A DNA stretch of 64,000 nucleotides from Sphingobacterium sp. SRCM116780. GTDB taxonomy: Bacteria; Bacteroidota; Bacteroidia; Sphingobacteriales; Sphingobacteriaceae. How positions within the stretch are numbered: position 1 is the first letter of the stretch; each line of letters opens with the position of its first letter. A program made the translations under genes and the position numbers. The notes below the pieces were generated by a model that worked only from the letters and a program-made list of their open reading frames with translations, was not told the DNA's origin and ran no database searches. This document shows positions 1 through 9,302 of this stretch, piece by piece. The stretch is from assembly GCF_021442025.1 (NCBI RefSeq), contig NZ_CP090446.1, forward strand, positions 2,666,001 to 2,730,000, in the 5' to 3' direction.

Positions 1-1
1 G

Positions 2-487
2 AGTTATTATGGTGCAAATTTGCAGGTGCAATATGACAACGACTTTGGCTCAACCAGTTTAAAAACGGAGTATGTAACGGGTAATCAGCCTGGAGTTGCC
101 AGTTCTGCTGATATCAAGGGTCCATATGCGAGTCGAAGTTTTACATCTCAACCTGCCACCGATCTCTATAGAAGGCCCTTTAATGGTTATTATGTTTGGT
201 TCACGCAGGTATTGGGTAAAACTGGACTAACCGCACTATTGGCGTATGATGTGTACGATCCAAACACAAAAGCTAGTGGTCAAACAATAGGTGCTTTGGA
301 TAACTTTACGAATGATGGCGATGTTAAATTCAATACACTCGGATATGGTCTAACTTATCAAGTCAGCCAACGTTTGAAGTTAACCGTTTACAACGAACAG
401 GTAAAGAATGAGAAGACAAGTCTTAAAAACTATCTAGCTGATATCAAGGATAATGTCTTTACAACTAGACTACAATACCGCTGGTAA
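2..487 (+). CDS. C-terminal part of an outer-membrane porin-like beta-barrel protein (5' end outside window)
   Basis: The reading frame is open from base 2 to the stop at 485-487 and must begin before the window. The 161 visible residues alternate polar and aromatic positions (for example YYVWFTQVLG, TALLAYDVYD, LGYGLTYQVS) and end in LQYRW. A C-terminal aromatic residue after a beta strand is typical of outer-membrane barrels recognised by the BAM complex. The pattern resembles phosphate-selective porin O/P-type barrels of Bacteroidota, but the N-terminal half is missing, so the substrate cannot be named. No other gene on this strand follows for 17 kb. Confidence 0.65.
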   Translation, partial: SYYGANLQVQYDNDFGSTSLKTEYVTGNQPGVASSADIKGPYASRSFTSQPATDLYRRPFNGYYVWFTQVLGKTGLTALLAYDVYDPNTKASGQTIGALDNFTNDGDVKFNTLGYGLTYQVSQRLKLTVYNEQVKNEKTSLKNYLADIKDNVFTTRLQYRW

Positions 488-836
488 TAGGCTTGAGTTC
501 AGAATGATGTGTGGTTTAAATCTATACCATAAAATCGTATAGAATAATATGTCCACAAACTATAGATCGCATATAAAAATGACAGATTTTTCTCTTATCT
601 GAGTTATACTTACTATATTTCTTATGGTATGGGATTGGATCTGATGGAAAAAGATCATGATCACCATTAATAGCTATTAAACAATTAGATCCTTCTGATT
701 GACAAGAAAGCCACATCTTCCGATGTGGCTTTCTTGTAAGCATATGATTATGTATTAAATTTCAAATATGCTGTGGATATGTATCGCTGCTCATAAGCAG
801 TTCCCAAAATGCAACAACATACATAGGATATTTAGA
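488..836. other. Intergenic region between convergent genes; contains one strong hairpin
   Basis: This 349 bp stretch separates the plus-strand porin and the minus-strand prc gene, which converge. The only clear structure is the hairpin at 702-737, annotated separately. Open frames here (for example 522-743 on the minus strand) run through the hairpin and lack protein-like composition. No promoter is expected because no gene starts here. Confidence 0.6.
702..737. terminator. Perfect 16 bp inverted repeat, bidirectional terminator
   Basis: Bases 702-717 are exactly complementary to 722-737, with the 4-base loop TTCC. The stem is GC-rich in the middle and ends in runs of A on the left and T on the right, so it can terminate transcription from either side. 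It lies between two convergent genes, the expected place. A diverged version of the same hairpin, followed by the same kind of CATATGAT sequence, occurs at 20697-20727. Confidence 0.7.
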
Positions 837-2891
837 CTATAAACTGAGTTCAGCAGTAACTGCTAAAGCCTCTTCTTTCATCAAGTCTTCCTTTTCAATT
901 GTTTGTCCCACTAAGCTTGTCAGTGGCTTTAAACCTTTGTTTTTTCTTCTTTGATTCATTCTGTTTAATTGTTGTTCTTGTTGTGCAACACGTAAAGCGG
1001 TAAATTTATCCTGATCCAATACATACGTTTTTTGATCCATCACTTCTTTCAGCTTCTGCACATCTTCTAATAGAAAGCGATAATCTAAATTGTTTTTCAT
1101 CCGACCATCATGCTCGCTTTTAAGTTTTGTTATCGTTTTATGAAGGTCAGCTACAGGAGTATATTTTGAAACTTCAATTTCATCATATTTGAGTGCGTTT
1201 GGCAAGGTTCTCTCTCCTATTGAAAGAGATAAGGTTGGGAATAAAATATCAGGACTCACACCTAAATTTTGCGTGCTGCGACCATTTATCCGATAAAACT
1301 TAGAAAAAGTCATATTCAATTGCCCTAGATTTTGGTTCGGCTCTTTCAGGAGCTGACTAAGTGGATAGGTATTTTGAGCAGTTCCTTTGCCGTAAGTTTC
1401 TTCTCCAATAATAACGCCTCGACCATAATCTTGCATCGCTGCTGCAAATATTTCAGAAGAGGATGCACTAAAGTGATTCACCAATACGGTTAACGGCCCT
1501 GAATATGCAACTGTGCTATCTTGATCAGAAAAAACAGTGGTCTGTTTTTTAGCATCTTGCAATTGAACGACTGGACCACGGGATATGAATAAACCTGAGA
1601 GGTCTATGGCTTCTGTCATAGAACCACCTCCATTATTTCGAAGGTCGACCATCACGGCATCAACATGTTGTTTTTTTAATTCTTCCAGTATTCTCCTCAC
1701 ATCCTTAGATGTTGAAGCATAGTTGGGATCTCCCTTACGTTGCGCTGCTATGTCCAAGTAAAAGTTAGGAATGGTAATAACTCCTATTTTTTTTGTCCGC
1801 TTTCCTGTTCCAATCGATACAACTTCACTTTTAGCTTTCTGATCTTCTAAAACAATTTTATCTCGAACAATACGGATTTCCTGAGGTTGCGTAGCCAATG
1901 ATGCGGTATTGGGTAAAACCCGCAAACGTAATGTGGAACCTTTTTCTCCTCTTATTTTATCTGCCACTTCTGTCAGATCCCAACCCACCACATCGTTGTA
2001 TTCACCTTGTTCTCCATCCGCCAAAGCAACGATACGATCATTGACGGCAAGAGTTCCACTTCTTTCCGCAGGTCCGCCTTTTATAAGAGCTTTGATTGTC
2101 GGATATTCATCCTGAACCATCAGCTCCACACCAATACCCACCAAGGCTTTATTCATATTGGCATTGAACCCATCCGCAACTGTGGGTGACAGATAATTGG
2201 TATGCGGGTCGATAGCTCCCGTAAATGCATTTAAAAATAAGGAAAACGCATGTTCGTTATTGAGTCGCGCCACACGTTTTTTTACTTTATCATAACGTTG
2301 CACCAAAAGTTTCCTCGCTTCCTCTTTGCTTTTTTGACTACTCATCAGTAATAGCATCTCGTAGTGTAGTTGCTGTGCCCAATACTGTTGTGCCTCTTGT
2401 AAAGACGTAAATCTGGGCATGTCTTCACGGGTACGCATAAAGGACTCTCCTGTTTGGGAAAGCTCATTGGTCTTCAACAAGTTCAAACAATAGTCCATTT
2501 TACCTGTCAATCTATTGGCATAAATAGAAAATAGATCAAAGGCTGGTTTAGGATCACCATTACGTAGCGCATCATCCAGTGTTCGTTTATACTGCTCGGC
2601 TTCTTTGATATCTGAAACTAAAAATAGGGTTTTCGCCTTGTCTACATTGCTGAAGTATTGATCTAGAATTTTCGTCGACATCGCATCATCAATCGTTACT
2701 TTTTCATAATGATAATTGGCGATCATATCAGCAATGGTTTTCGTTACTACAGCATGTTGCGGTGCGGGCTCAAAATGAAACCCTTCGGGCAACAATGCTA
2801 TTGCCTGTCCGTAAGAGGAAAGGGAAATTCCATTCAGTAGAAGCAGGGTTCCAAAAAGGGGGGTACACAGCTTTTTTAGTGTTGACTTCAT
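837..2891 (-). CDS. prc: Tail-specific carboxy-terminal processing protease, S41 family
   Basis: The 684-residue protein matches the Prc/Tsp family in length and order: signal peptide (about 1-30), N-terminal helical TSP domain (40-230), PDZ domain (about 250-330), S41 catalytic domain (365-560) and a C-terminal helical extension. The family's Ser-Lys dyad is present. Ser477 lies in FSASSSEIFAAAMQDYG and Lys502 in GKGTAQ, at the same 25-residue spacing as in E. coli Prc. Prc proteases act in the periplasm and cut substrates from unstructured C-termini. The gene is last in the long minus-strand locus and starts 8 bp after the thioredoxin-fusion gene ends, so it is probably co-transcribed. It appears to be a fully intact enzyme, unlike several neighbours. 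Confidence 0.9.
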   Translation of the reverse strand: MKSTLKKLCTPLFGTLLLLNGISLSSYGQAIALLPEGFHFEPAPQHAVVTKTIADMIANYHYEKVTIDDAMSTKILDQYFSNVDKAKTLFLVSDIKEAEQYKRTLDDALRNGDPKPAFDLFSIYANRLTGKMDYCLNLLKTNELSQTGESFMRTREDMPRFTSLQEAQQYWAQQLHYEMLLLMSSQKSKEEARKLLVQRYDKVKKRVARLNNEHAFSLFLNAFTGAIDPHTNYLSPTVADGFNANMNKALVGIGVELMVQDEYPTIKALIKGGPAERSGTLAVNDRIVALADGEQGEYNDVVGWDLTEVADKIRGEKGSTLRLRVLPNTASLATQPQEIRIVRDKIVLEDQKAKSEVVSIGTGKRTKKIGVITIPNFYLDIAAQRKGDPNYASTSKDVRRILEELKKQHVDAVMVDLRNNGGGSMTEAIDLSGLFISRGPVVQLQDAKKQTTVFSDQDSTVAYSGPLTVLVNHFSASSSEIFAAAMQDYGRGVIIGEETYGKGTAQNTYPLSQLLKEPNQNLGQLNMTFSKFYRINGRSTQNLGVSPDILFPTLSLSIGERTLPNALKYDEIEVSKYTPVADLHKTITKLKSEHDGRMKNNLDYRFLLEDVQKLKEVMDQKTYVLDQDKFTALRVAQQEQQLNRMNQRRKNKGLKPLTSLVGQTIEKEDLMKEEALAVTAELSL

Positions 2892-2898
2892 GGTGCTT

Positions 2899-4107
2899 CT
2901 ATTTCAAAAGTTGCTGAATCTGTGCTTCTATTTTTGAGATATCTTCTAAACCCAATACCTTAACCACATCCCCTTTGACAGGAGCAAAGTATAAGAGCGG
3001 GATAGCGTTAATACCAAACACTTGTCTCAATTCACCTTCTTTATCAATGTTGACTTTACAAAAAATCACCTTATCCTTATATTTAGCAGCCAAGGCTTCC
3101 ATAGCAGGCATCAATTTCATACATGGAGCACACCATGTCGCCCAGAAGTCAATAACAACGGGTTTATCTCCTTTGAATTTCCATTCTTTATCTTGCTTAT
3201 AATCATAAATATGTTCACGGAAATACGTTTTATCAATGCTATTCACTTTACCGGGAACAATAACTATGGAAGCATCCTTTGTGATTGGAGCAACTTGTTC
3301 TTCGCCTTGTCCAAAGGGTTGGAAATAATATTTGCTACGCTGTACATCAAAAGAGATCACACCTTTGTTGAGCAGACTTTTTCCAATGATCGAGTACTGT
3401 TGTTTATCAGTACCTTTTATTACCGTGATTTTTTCAAAAGATTGATTGATCAATTTAACCGTTGCTGATTTTGTTCCTACGGTTTCAAAATCTGTTGCAG
3501 CAAGAATAAGTGGCTTATCCTCATAAAAATCAGTCAGTGCCATGATTTCTTTACCATTGACGTTTATCTTTACAAACAATCCACCTACCGTTAGTTTAGC
3601 GTCTGACCGATTAGCCAAATTCATATATGCAGGCTTATAAGGTTCTGATAATGTAATGGTTTTTGCATGACTATTGATGGTCAATACCGAATTTGTAAAC
3701 GCATTAAAACCAATTACACCGTCAACTTTTAATTTTTGAAGTAAGGCATTGGCTTTAAGGATCATCACATTAACCTTCTCTTTATACACGGTTTTACCAA
3801 TAAAGAAACCCTGTGCAGTTCCTTTTCCAGCCAATTGATAGTCATCTGTACGGGCATATTCTCCTTTTACTGCGTCAATCTTTATTGCTCTATCAGTAGC
3901 CGCTTCTTCTGTTAGCGCAACAGCTCCTCTTGAATCTAACAGAAAGTCACCTTCTGTTCCCCCAACATTTGCGCGTATAATCATGTACCCATTTTCTTCA
4001 CGATAAGGTAAAACCTCGTCTTTATTTCCTTGTGCAAAAGCTTGTCTAACATTAGTAGAAAGCATGATGGTACAAAAGAGCAACATATATAATCCTATTT
4101 TCTTCAT
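2899..4107 (-). CDS. Secreted fusion of two degenerate retropepsin-like domains and a C-terminal thioredoxin domain
   Basis: A Sec signal peptide (about 1-26) precedes two repeats that look like the aspartyl-protease-like domains of the neighbouring genes. Repeat 1 (about 30-155) keeps the VDGVIGFNAF motif; repeat 2 covers about 175-265. Both catalytic motifs are lost: DTG is DSRG at 58-61 in the first repeat and DFY at 193-195 in the second. Residues 310-402 are a thioredoxin fold with an intact WCAPC redox centre (Cys326, Cys329) and the cis-proline at INAIP370. The redox domain should be active in the periplasm, while the protease-like part may only bind peptide. It lies 8 bp before prc and 74 bp after the subtilase-like gene. 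Confidence 0.75.
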   Translation of the reverse strand: MKKIGLYMLLFCTIMLSTNVRQAFAQGNKDEVLPYREENGYMIIRANVGGTEGDFLLDSRGAVALTEEAATDRAIKIDAVKGEYARTDDYQLAGKGTAQGFFIGKTVYKEKVNVMILKANALLQKLKVDGVIGFNAFTNSVLTINSHAKTITLSEPYKPAYMNLANRSDAKLTVGGLFVKINVNGKEIMALTDFYEDKPLILAATDFETVGTKSATVKLINQSFEKITVIKGTDKQQYSIIGKSLLNKGVISFDVQRSKYYFQPFGQGEEQVAPITKDASIVIVPGKVNSIDKTYFREHIYDYKQDKEWKFKGDKPVVIDFWATWCAPCMKLMPAMEALAAKYKDKVIFCKVNIDKEGELRQVFGINAIPLLYFAPVKGDVVKVLGLEDISKIEAQIQQLLK

Positions 4108-4181
4108 CTTTTCTGATTTTTAGCTGTGTACTTCACCTATTCTTCGAAAATAAATGAAATACACAGCTGTTTATTTTTATC

Positions 4182-5909
4182 TTATTTACCTGCGCTTAAT
4201 CGATCGGCAGCTTGAATAGCTTGGTAGGTATTGAGAATTCCGCCCGATGTACATAATTGACTAAAAAGATATTGGTCAATATTTTTACCGACTTGTTTTT
4301 CTACTTCTACATTTTTTCGATCCGTAACCGTTTTCAAGATAATATCTCGTATTTGAACGGCTGTTAAATTCGGATAGTAAGCTTTGATCATTGCTGCTGT
4401 AGCAGCTACAGTTGCACCTGCAAACAAGGAGCTATTTCCAGACCGATAAGTGGTCCCCATATAGGTCGTTTGAATACCTACACCTGGAGCAAATAGATGT
4501 ACTTGTTTTTCACCAATATTAGCTGTCGCGAATGGCATACCCAGGCTATCGGAAGCGGCTACTTGAATAAAATTTTTAAGTTCTTTTCCTTTGATAAATT
4601 GATTTGGGTAAAAAGCTTGCTTAGCAAGGTCACGAGACAGATCCCAGACAGAAGAAACAACCAAAATACCTTTTTGTTCAGCATACAGTAACGCGTCATT
4701 TACCCACTTAGCTTCATATTCAGGATAAAGGGTATTCGATGGACCTAACATAATCACATCAGCCTGATTGTCTACCGCATAACGAATCGCCAAAGCAATA
4801 TCTTTGTAATAAGCTTCTCCTTCTCTTGGATATGCACGCAGAGACATCAATTGTGCCTCAGGCATAATACCATCAATACCAATTCCATTGTTACGCTCGG
4901 CAGCAATAATTCCTGAAATCATGGTACCTGAAAATGATCCGTTACTGTATAAATTATTATTACCATAATTTTTTTGATTGATATCGTCGTAATGGTTACC
5001 CGTTATTTCTTCCGCACGAATGCTGTTGGCAAGAAGCTTTTTATAATTATCTTCTGCCTTTGTATTATTTAAAGTCAGATCTCGGATCGATTCATAGGTG
5101 ACAGAGTCGCGTTTTCCTTTAATGGCCATTCCATTGTTAACCCCTATATTGATCAAGAAGAAGTAACGCGACATAAAGGCTAATGAATCGGTTTGTGCTC
5201 CAGCTAAACCAATGTATTCCGTCGCTTTGGTAAACTCCTTTTGTCCTGCTTTTGCTAAGTTCGGGTAACTTTTTTTCATGATCGGGTCAAACTCATTTTT
5301 CAGGTAATATTTCAGAAACTTATTGACATAATAGGACATACATGTCGTAGCCAACTCAGATTCTTTCTGAAGACCATATCGAAAAAATCGATATTCAGCT
5401 TCATTGGCAGGAGTTGCTACTTTCACAGGTTTTTGCAAATTGTCATCAAATTTCACATAATCTTTACCATTGAAAAATATGCCTTCGTATAGCGGTTTAA
5501 GACGTAAAAATTCCCGATCACCTTCTTTATTGACCTTTTCCACCATTTCCCCTTCTGCATTACCTAAAAAGTTCCACCCATGCATATCATCTACCCATCC
5601 ATTACCATCGTTGTCTTTGCCATCCTCTTTCTCCTTCGGGTTGATCCATTGCTTGCCCACTAAATCCTCGTGCTCAGCATCTAGACCATAACCAATCACT
5701 GCAACGATGGGTTTCTTCTTTAATTTTTTCCCTTTTAAAAACTCATAAGTACGGTTGACTTCTGATCCGTATATCCCGTCTTTCTCGAATGATGCATTAT
5801 ACCAATCGTTTGTTTTTTCTTTCTTTTGTGTTCTTTGCACTAATTGCGCTGTTCCAGTAAGTACAGCGGTACTGAAAGCTACTGTGAGTAATAGTGTTAT
5901 GTTTTTCAT
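4182..5909 (-). CDS. Subtilase (S8)-like secreted protein with lost catalytic residues
   Basis: The 575-residue protein has a signal peptide (1-21) and the subtilase scaffold. The segment IVAVIGYGLDAEHEDL (68-83) corresponds to the catalytic-Asp motif, but the Asp is Gly73. The segment with N98-D99-D100 and VDDMHGWNF (106-114) is typical of Bacteroidota S8 proteins. The catalytic His motif HGTHVAG is replaced by SGTMISG (327-333). The oxyanion Asn region is SSVWD (419-423) instead of AAGND. The Ser region GNSS (491-494) keeps a serine, and the following YYPNLTAVQIRDII is family-like. An insert of about 200 residues lies between the Asp-like and His-like motifs. With Asp and His gone it is probably not a protease; binding or chaperone-like work is an inference. 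It is in the operon-like locus. Confidence 0.8.
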   Translation of the reverse strand: MKNITLLLTVAFSTAVLTGTAQLVQRTQKKEKTNDWYNASFEKDGIYGSEVNRTYEFLKGKKLKKKPIVAVIGYGLDAEHEDLVGKQWINPKEKEDGKDNDGNGWVDDMHGWNFLGNAEGEMVEKVNKEGDREFLRLKPLYEGIFFNGKDYVKFDDNLQKPVKVATPANEAEYRFFRYGLQKESELATTCMSYYVNKFLKYYLKNEFDPIMKKSYPNLAKAGQKEFTKATEYIGLAGAQTDSLAFMSRYFFLINIGVNNGMAIKGKRDSVTYESIRDLTLNNTKAEDNYKKLLANSIRAEEITGNHYDDINQKNYGNNNLYSNGSFSGTMISGIIAAERNNGIGIDGIMPEAQLMSLRAYPREGEAYYKDIALAIRYAVDNQADVIMLGPSNTLYPEYEAKWVNDALLYAEQKGILVVSSVWDLSRDLAKQAFYPNQFIKGKELKNFIQVAASDSLGMPFATANIGEKQVHLFAPGVGIQTTYMGTTYRSGNSSLFAGATVAATAAMIKAYYPNLTAVQIRDIILKTVTDRKNVEVEKQVGKNIDQYLFSQLCTSGGILNTYQAIQAADRLSAGK

Positions 5910-5923
5910 TGTTTTAATTTTAT

Positions 5924-7090
5924 TTAGCTTTTCGTAATGGTTATATCTTTTATTCCAGTTTTTGTTTTTACAGTCAATACCACTTGATCATTTTCCTTTA
6001 GGACAGGCATTCCCTGGGTGATGCTTTCGCAAAAATCCATAGGTTTTACTTGTTTTCCGTTGATGTGGGTGACGATGTCCCCTACTTCAGCTTTTCCTTT
6101 TACGTTATCCCAGACCGTTGCAATCACTAACTTGTTATCGATAACTGCCAATTGTAAGTCCCAGATCTTTTTAGGTTCAAGTGTCACTTGTCCTTTGTTA
6201 AAAGGTTCGAAACGTAACAGTTGGTTGACATAGTCAATGGTAACCTTTCCGTAGGTTAGGGATTGATACCCAAATAATGTTTCTGGTGAATTGCTCACTT
6301 TCGCTCGACCAGCGACAAAGTGAGTGCCTCCTAGCACAATCTCAGGAACTCCAACTTCAATCTGTTTACCAGCATTTCCTCTTCCAGATGCAGCAATGGC
6401 ACCTCCACCCTGACCTTCTCGAGTAATCTGTAAAGCTCCTTCCTGATGTAGTCGTGTAAATTCGCTTGTTTTGAACGTTAACAATCCATCTGAACCCGTA
6501 TCAAATAACACACGGGCTTCATGCGTAGATCCGATATTCAAATTGATAATGGGCATCCCTTTCGCATCAGGCAAAAAAGAAAGCGTTTGTCTATTACTTC
6601 TCAAAGAAGGAGTTCCTCCTTTTTTTATCGTGATCTGTTTGGTTTGATCATTGATCTCGATGGTGTTTTGTTGCAAGAGATCACTGCCAATAAATCCTTC
6701 TACACCCAAACAATCAAACAATTCACTATCAAAAACAAAGAAGGAGATGTTGTTGAAACTTGCAAAACCATCTATTGTCTTCACCTGATCGACAGTTACC
6801 TCTTCTACCATCATCTTATTATTATTGGCATCTGTGAGCTCGCGTGATTGAAGTAATGGGGTTTGCAATTCTTTTTTTAGTCGTGTGCTGATAGAATTTC
6901 TTCCTCCAGTATCAAAAATCATCGGAACTTCCTTCCCATTCAAGACAACTTCGACAATCATTTTATTTGCAACAACTTTGTATGGAAGGACAGTAGTCTC
7001 TTGTGCATAAGCATTACTCAAAAAAAAGCAAAAGCAGCTGATTAAACAGATTTTACAAAACCATTTGTAATTGTTTGAATTTCTCATCAT
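5924..7090 (-). CDS. Secreted retropepsin-like aspartyl protease with C-terminal PDZ domain
   Basis: After a signal peptide (about 1-30) the protein has two aspartyl-protease-like halves. Each carries an intact catalytic motif: FDTGG at 59-63 and FDTGS at 196-200. The first half also has the family motif GFIGSDLL (132-139), and the second has LFGYQSLTYG. Residues from about 300 to 388 form a PDZ-like domain (VGDIVTHINGKQV and the following strands). The two-motif layout suggests a single-chain, pepsin-like active site with an appended peptide-binding domain in the periplasm. It is a close paralogue of the next upstream gene, which ends 1 bp before this gene starts, showing tandem duplication and co-transcription. 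Confidence 0.8.
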   Translation of the reverse strand: MMRNSNNYKWFCKICLISCFCFFLSNAYAQETTVLPYKVVANKMIVEVVLNGKEVPMIFDTGGRNSISTRLKKELQTPLLQSRELTDANNNKMMVEEVTVDQVKTIDGFASFNNISFFVFDSELFDCLGVEGFIGSDLLQQNTIEINDQTKQITIKKGGTPSLRSNRQTLSFLPDAKGMPIINLNIGSTHEARVLFDTGSDGLLTFKTSEFTRLHQEGALQITREGQGGGAIAASGRGNAGKQIEVGVPEIVLGGTHFVAGRAKVSNSPETLFGYQSLTYGKVTIDYVNQLLRFEPFNKGQVTLEPKKIWDLQLAVIDNKLVIATVWDNVKGKAEVGDIVTHINGKQVKPMDFCESITQGMPVLKENDQVVLTVKTKTGIKDITITKS

Positions 7091-7091
7091 A

Positions 7092-8240
7092 TTAATCTTT
7101 TACAACTTCAATCTCTTTAATCCCATCCTTGGTTTTGATGGTTAATACCAGACGTTCACTTTCCTCCAGAATCGGGTATCCCCCCTTTAGATTTTCACAA
7201 AAGCTCAACGGAATAATTTTCTTGCCATTGATATGTGTAATTTCGTCACCTACTGCTACTTCACCTTTTAATTTTTCCCAAACTGTTGTTACAATCATCT
7301 TATCATCAGCTGGTCCCATTTCCAGTTCCCAGAAAGTCTGTGCCCCTTTTACTTTTTCTGTTGTAAAAGGTTCGAATAAAAACAGTTTATTGACATAATC
7401 GATCGTTATATTACCATAAGTTAACAATTGATATCCCAAGAGTGATTCGGTTGAGTTAGTGACTCCAAATCTAAATTTTGAAAAGCTTCCTTGCCCAATA
7501 AAGATTTCTCTCGCTTCTAATAAGTAACGATTTCCATTTGCTCCTCTACCCAGCACACCCAATGAACCACTCGCCTCTCCTTGACGAATCATGTACAAGG
7601 CTCCCAGTCCCTCCAAACGTGGATATTCAGGTACTTTAAGTGTTAGAAAGCCAGCTGCTCCACTATCAAAAAGAACGCGTGCTTTATCAAATCGTCCAAT
7701 CTTGATTTCAAAAATGGGACTTCCCTGACCATTATCAATAAAAGGAAGTGCCTGCGGATTATTTTTTAAAGAGGCTAATCCTCCTGATCTTATTTTTATT
7801 ACTTTGGCTTTGTCATCAATCTCTATCGTTGAGTTTTGCCACAGATCACTTCCGATTAAACCTTGTGGACCATCTTCGCACTCGAAAAGCTCGTTATCCA
7901 ATACCAAAACGGGTACTTTTTGAAAAGAAGTCTTATGATCTGGTGTTTCTATACTGTTGACTTGTACGATATCTACATGTTGTTTCTGTCCAGAAACATC
8001 TATGACTTCTTTGGAGTTAATTGTCGATAATCCTAGTTTTTCTTTTAATTTGACTTTAATGAGGTTCTTGCCGCCAGTATCAAATACCATTGGAGTCAAT
8101 TCACCATTGATCAACATCTTTACAATCATTTTTTCACCGATCATTTCATAGGGCAAAACGGTAACCTCTTGTGCATAGCTATGCATGCCGAATAGAGTGA
8201 AAAAGACGATTAGGAGTACGCGGTTATATCTATTTTTCAT
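7092..8240 (-). CDS. Secreted retropepsin-like aspartyl protease with C-terminal PDZ domain (paralogue)
   Basis: This is the tandem copy of the downstream aspartyl-protease gene, with the same layout: signal peptide (1-23), first half with FDTGG (53-57) and GLIGSDLW (127-134), second half with FDSGA (191-195), and a PDZ-like C-terminus (VGDEITHINGKKI). The second catalytic motif is DSG rather than DTG, which active aspartyl proteases also use, so both sites may work. Divergence from the paralogue over most of the length suggests an old duplication with different substrates. It lies 24 bp after the TlpA-like gene. Confidence 0.8.
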   Translation of the reverse strand: MKNRYNRVLLIVFFTLFGMHSYAQEVTVLPYEMIGEKMIVKMLINGELTPMVFDTGGKNLIKVKLKEKLGLSTINSKEVIDVSGQKQHVDIVQVNSIETPDHKTSFQKVPVLVLDNELFECEDGPQGLIGSDLWQNSTIEIDDKAKVIKIRSGGLASLKNNPQALPFIDNGQGSPIFEIKIGRFDKARVLFDSGAAGFLTLKVPEYPRLEGLGALYMIRQGEASGSLGVLGRGANGNRYLLEAREIFIGQGSFSKFRFGVTNSTESLLGYQLLTYGNITIDYVNKLFLFEPFTTEKVKGAQTFWELEMGPADDKMIVTTVWEKLKGEVAVGDEITHINGKKIIPLSFCENLKGGYPILEESERLVLTIKTKDGIKEIEVVKD

Positions 8241-8264
8241 ATGCTATATGTTACTAATTCAACG

Positions 8265-9287
8265 CTATTTTTTGATAATCCGATGAAGTGCCTCTTTTAA
8301 CGCTTCACCATGTAAATTACCTCGTTCTAATACGACACCGTTTTGATCAATAATGACAAGGAATGGGATGGATTTAAAACCGTAGAAAGGTCTAATCTTT
8401 GAATTATAAAAACCTGAATTCTTAGTTTTTTCAGTTGAGATACCCGTGTTATCCCAAAGGTTCACCCAAGGAATTTCCATTTCTTTTTGTCCTTGTTGAT
8501 AGCTTTCGCTATTGTCATCCATAGAGATGCTAATGAATTGAACATCGGGTTGGAACTCGCGATAGAAGGTTTTAAATTCTTGCATTGCTCTTCGACAAGG
8601 TCCACACCAAGAAGCCCAAAAATCCAGTACAACAATCTTTCCTCTAAAATCTTTTAAGGTGATCATCTTTCCGTCTTGATTGGGCAGCGTAAAGTCGGGA
8701 GCAATTAAACCGCGTTCGAAATTTTTTAGGCTATCAACCGTTTTTGCTAACCATTTTCCAGTTATTGTATTAAGGTCTGCAGGTGGTACCTTTTCCAATA
8801 GCTGCTTATTGAGTTGATATTGATCGGAGTGAAAAAGATAAGCGAGCGCTGTGAGTTGAGCAGGATTCAGTACCTGAAGTGCTTTAGGATTGAGCACGGT
8901 ATCCGCAATTCGCTTAGGTCCATACTCACTTAATTTGAAAAAGTCATCTAGACCAGTAAATGTCAAACTACTGGACTCACTGTTCATATCATCATAATAG
9001 CCATTGATCGTCACAGCATTATTGACAAAATATACATGTTGCTTTGTCTTTCCTATGGAAAGCACATAGAGATCGGGGATAATCTGAACAGGGCCCAATG
9101 AAAATTTTCCCACATTCTTATCAATAGCGGTTTTAAAAACCGACTGTCCAGAAAGTGATTGCAGGGAAATCTCAACTGGTGTAATGGTTTTTATGGTACC
9201 TGACAGGGTCAATCCTTCTTGCGCTAACGCTTGAAAAATCGACAAAACCAATCCCAATACAATAATTATTTTGTGTTTCATGATCAT
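8265..9287 (-). CDS. TlpA-like thioredoxin-fold protein with N-terminal DUF4369-type domain
   Basis: The protein has a signal peptide (1-23), a beta-rich N-terminal region (about 25-120) typical of the DUF4369 domain of Bacteroidota TlpA proteins, a helical linker, and a thioredoxin domain from about 195 to the end. The redox motif WCGPC is at 227-231 and FKSIPF carries the cis-proline. Such proteins reduce or isomerise disulfides in the periplasm and are often found beside SusC/SusD genes. Two in-frame ATGs lie at the 5' end (9287 and 9281); the choice does not affect the signal peptide. It sits 15 bp after the Mx1-like lipoprotein gene. Confidence 0.85.
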   Translation of the reverse strand: MIMKHKIIIVLGLVLSIFQALAQEGLTLSGTIKTITPVEISLQSLSGQSVFKTAIDKNVGKFSLGPVQIIPDLYVLSIGKTKQHVYFVNNAVTINGYYDDMNSESSSLTFTGLDDFFKLSEYGPKRIADTVLNPKALQVLNPAQLTALAYLFHSDQYQLNKQLLEKVPPADLNTITGKWLAKTVDSLKNFERGLIAPDFTLPNQDGKMITLKDFRGKIVVLDFWASWCGPCRRAMQEFKTFYREFQPDVQFISISMDDNSESYQQGQKEMEIPWVNLWDNTGISTEKTKNSGFYNSKIRPFYGFKSIPFLVIIDQNGVVLERGNLHGEALKEALHRIIKK

Positions 9288-9302
9288 AATTTTCCGTAAT
9301 GT

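Noticed and set aside
522..743. Minus-strand open frame of 73 codons
   Set aside because: It runs straight through the perfect terminator hairpin at 702-737 and has no protein-like composition or start signal.
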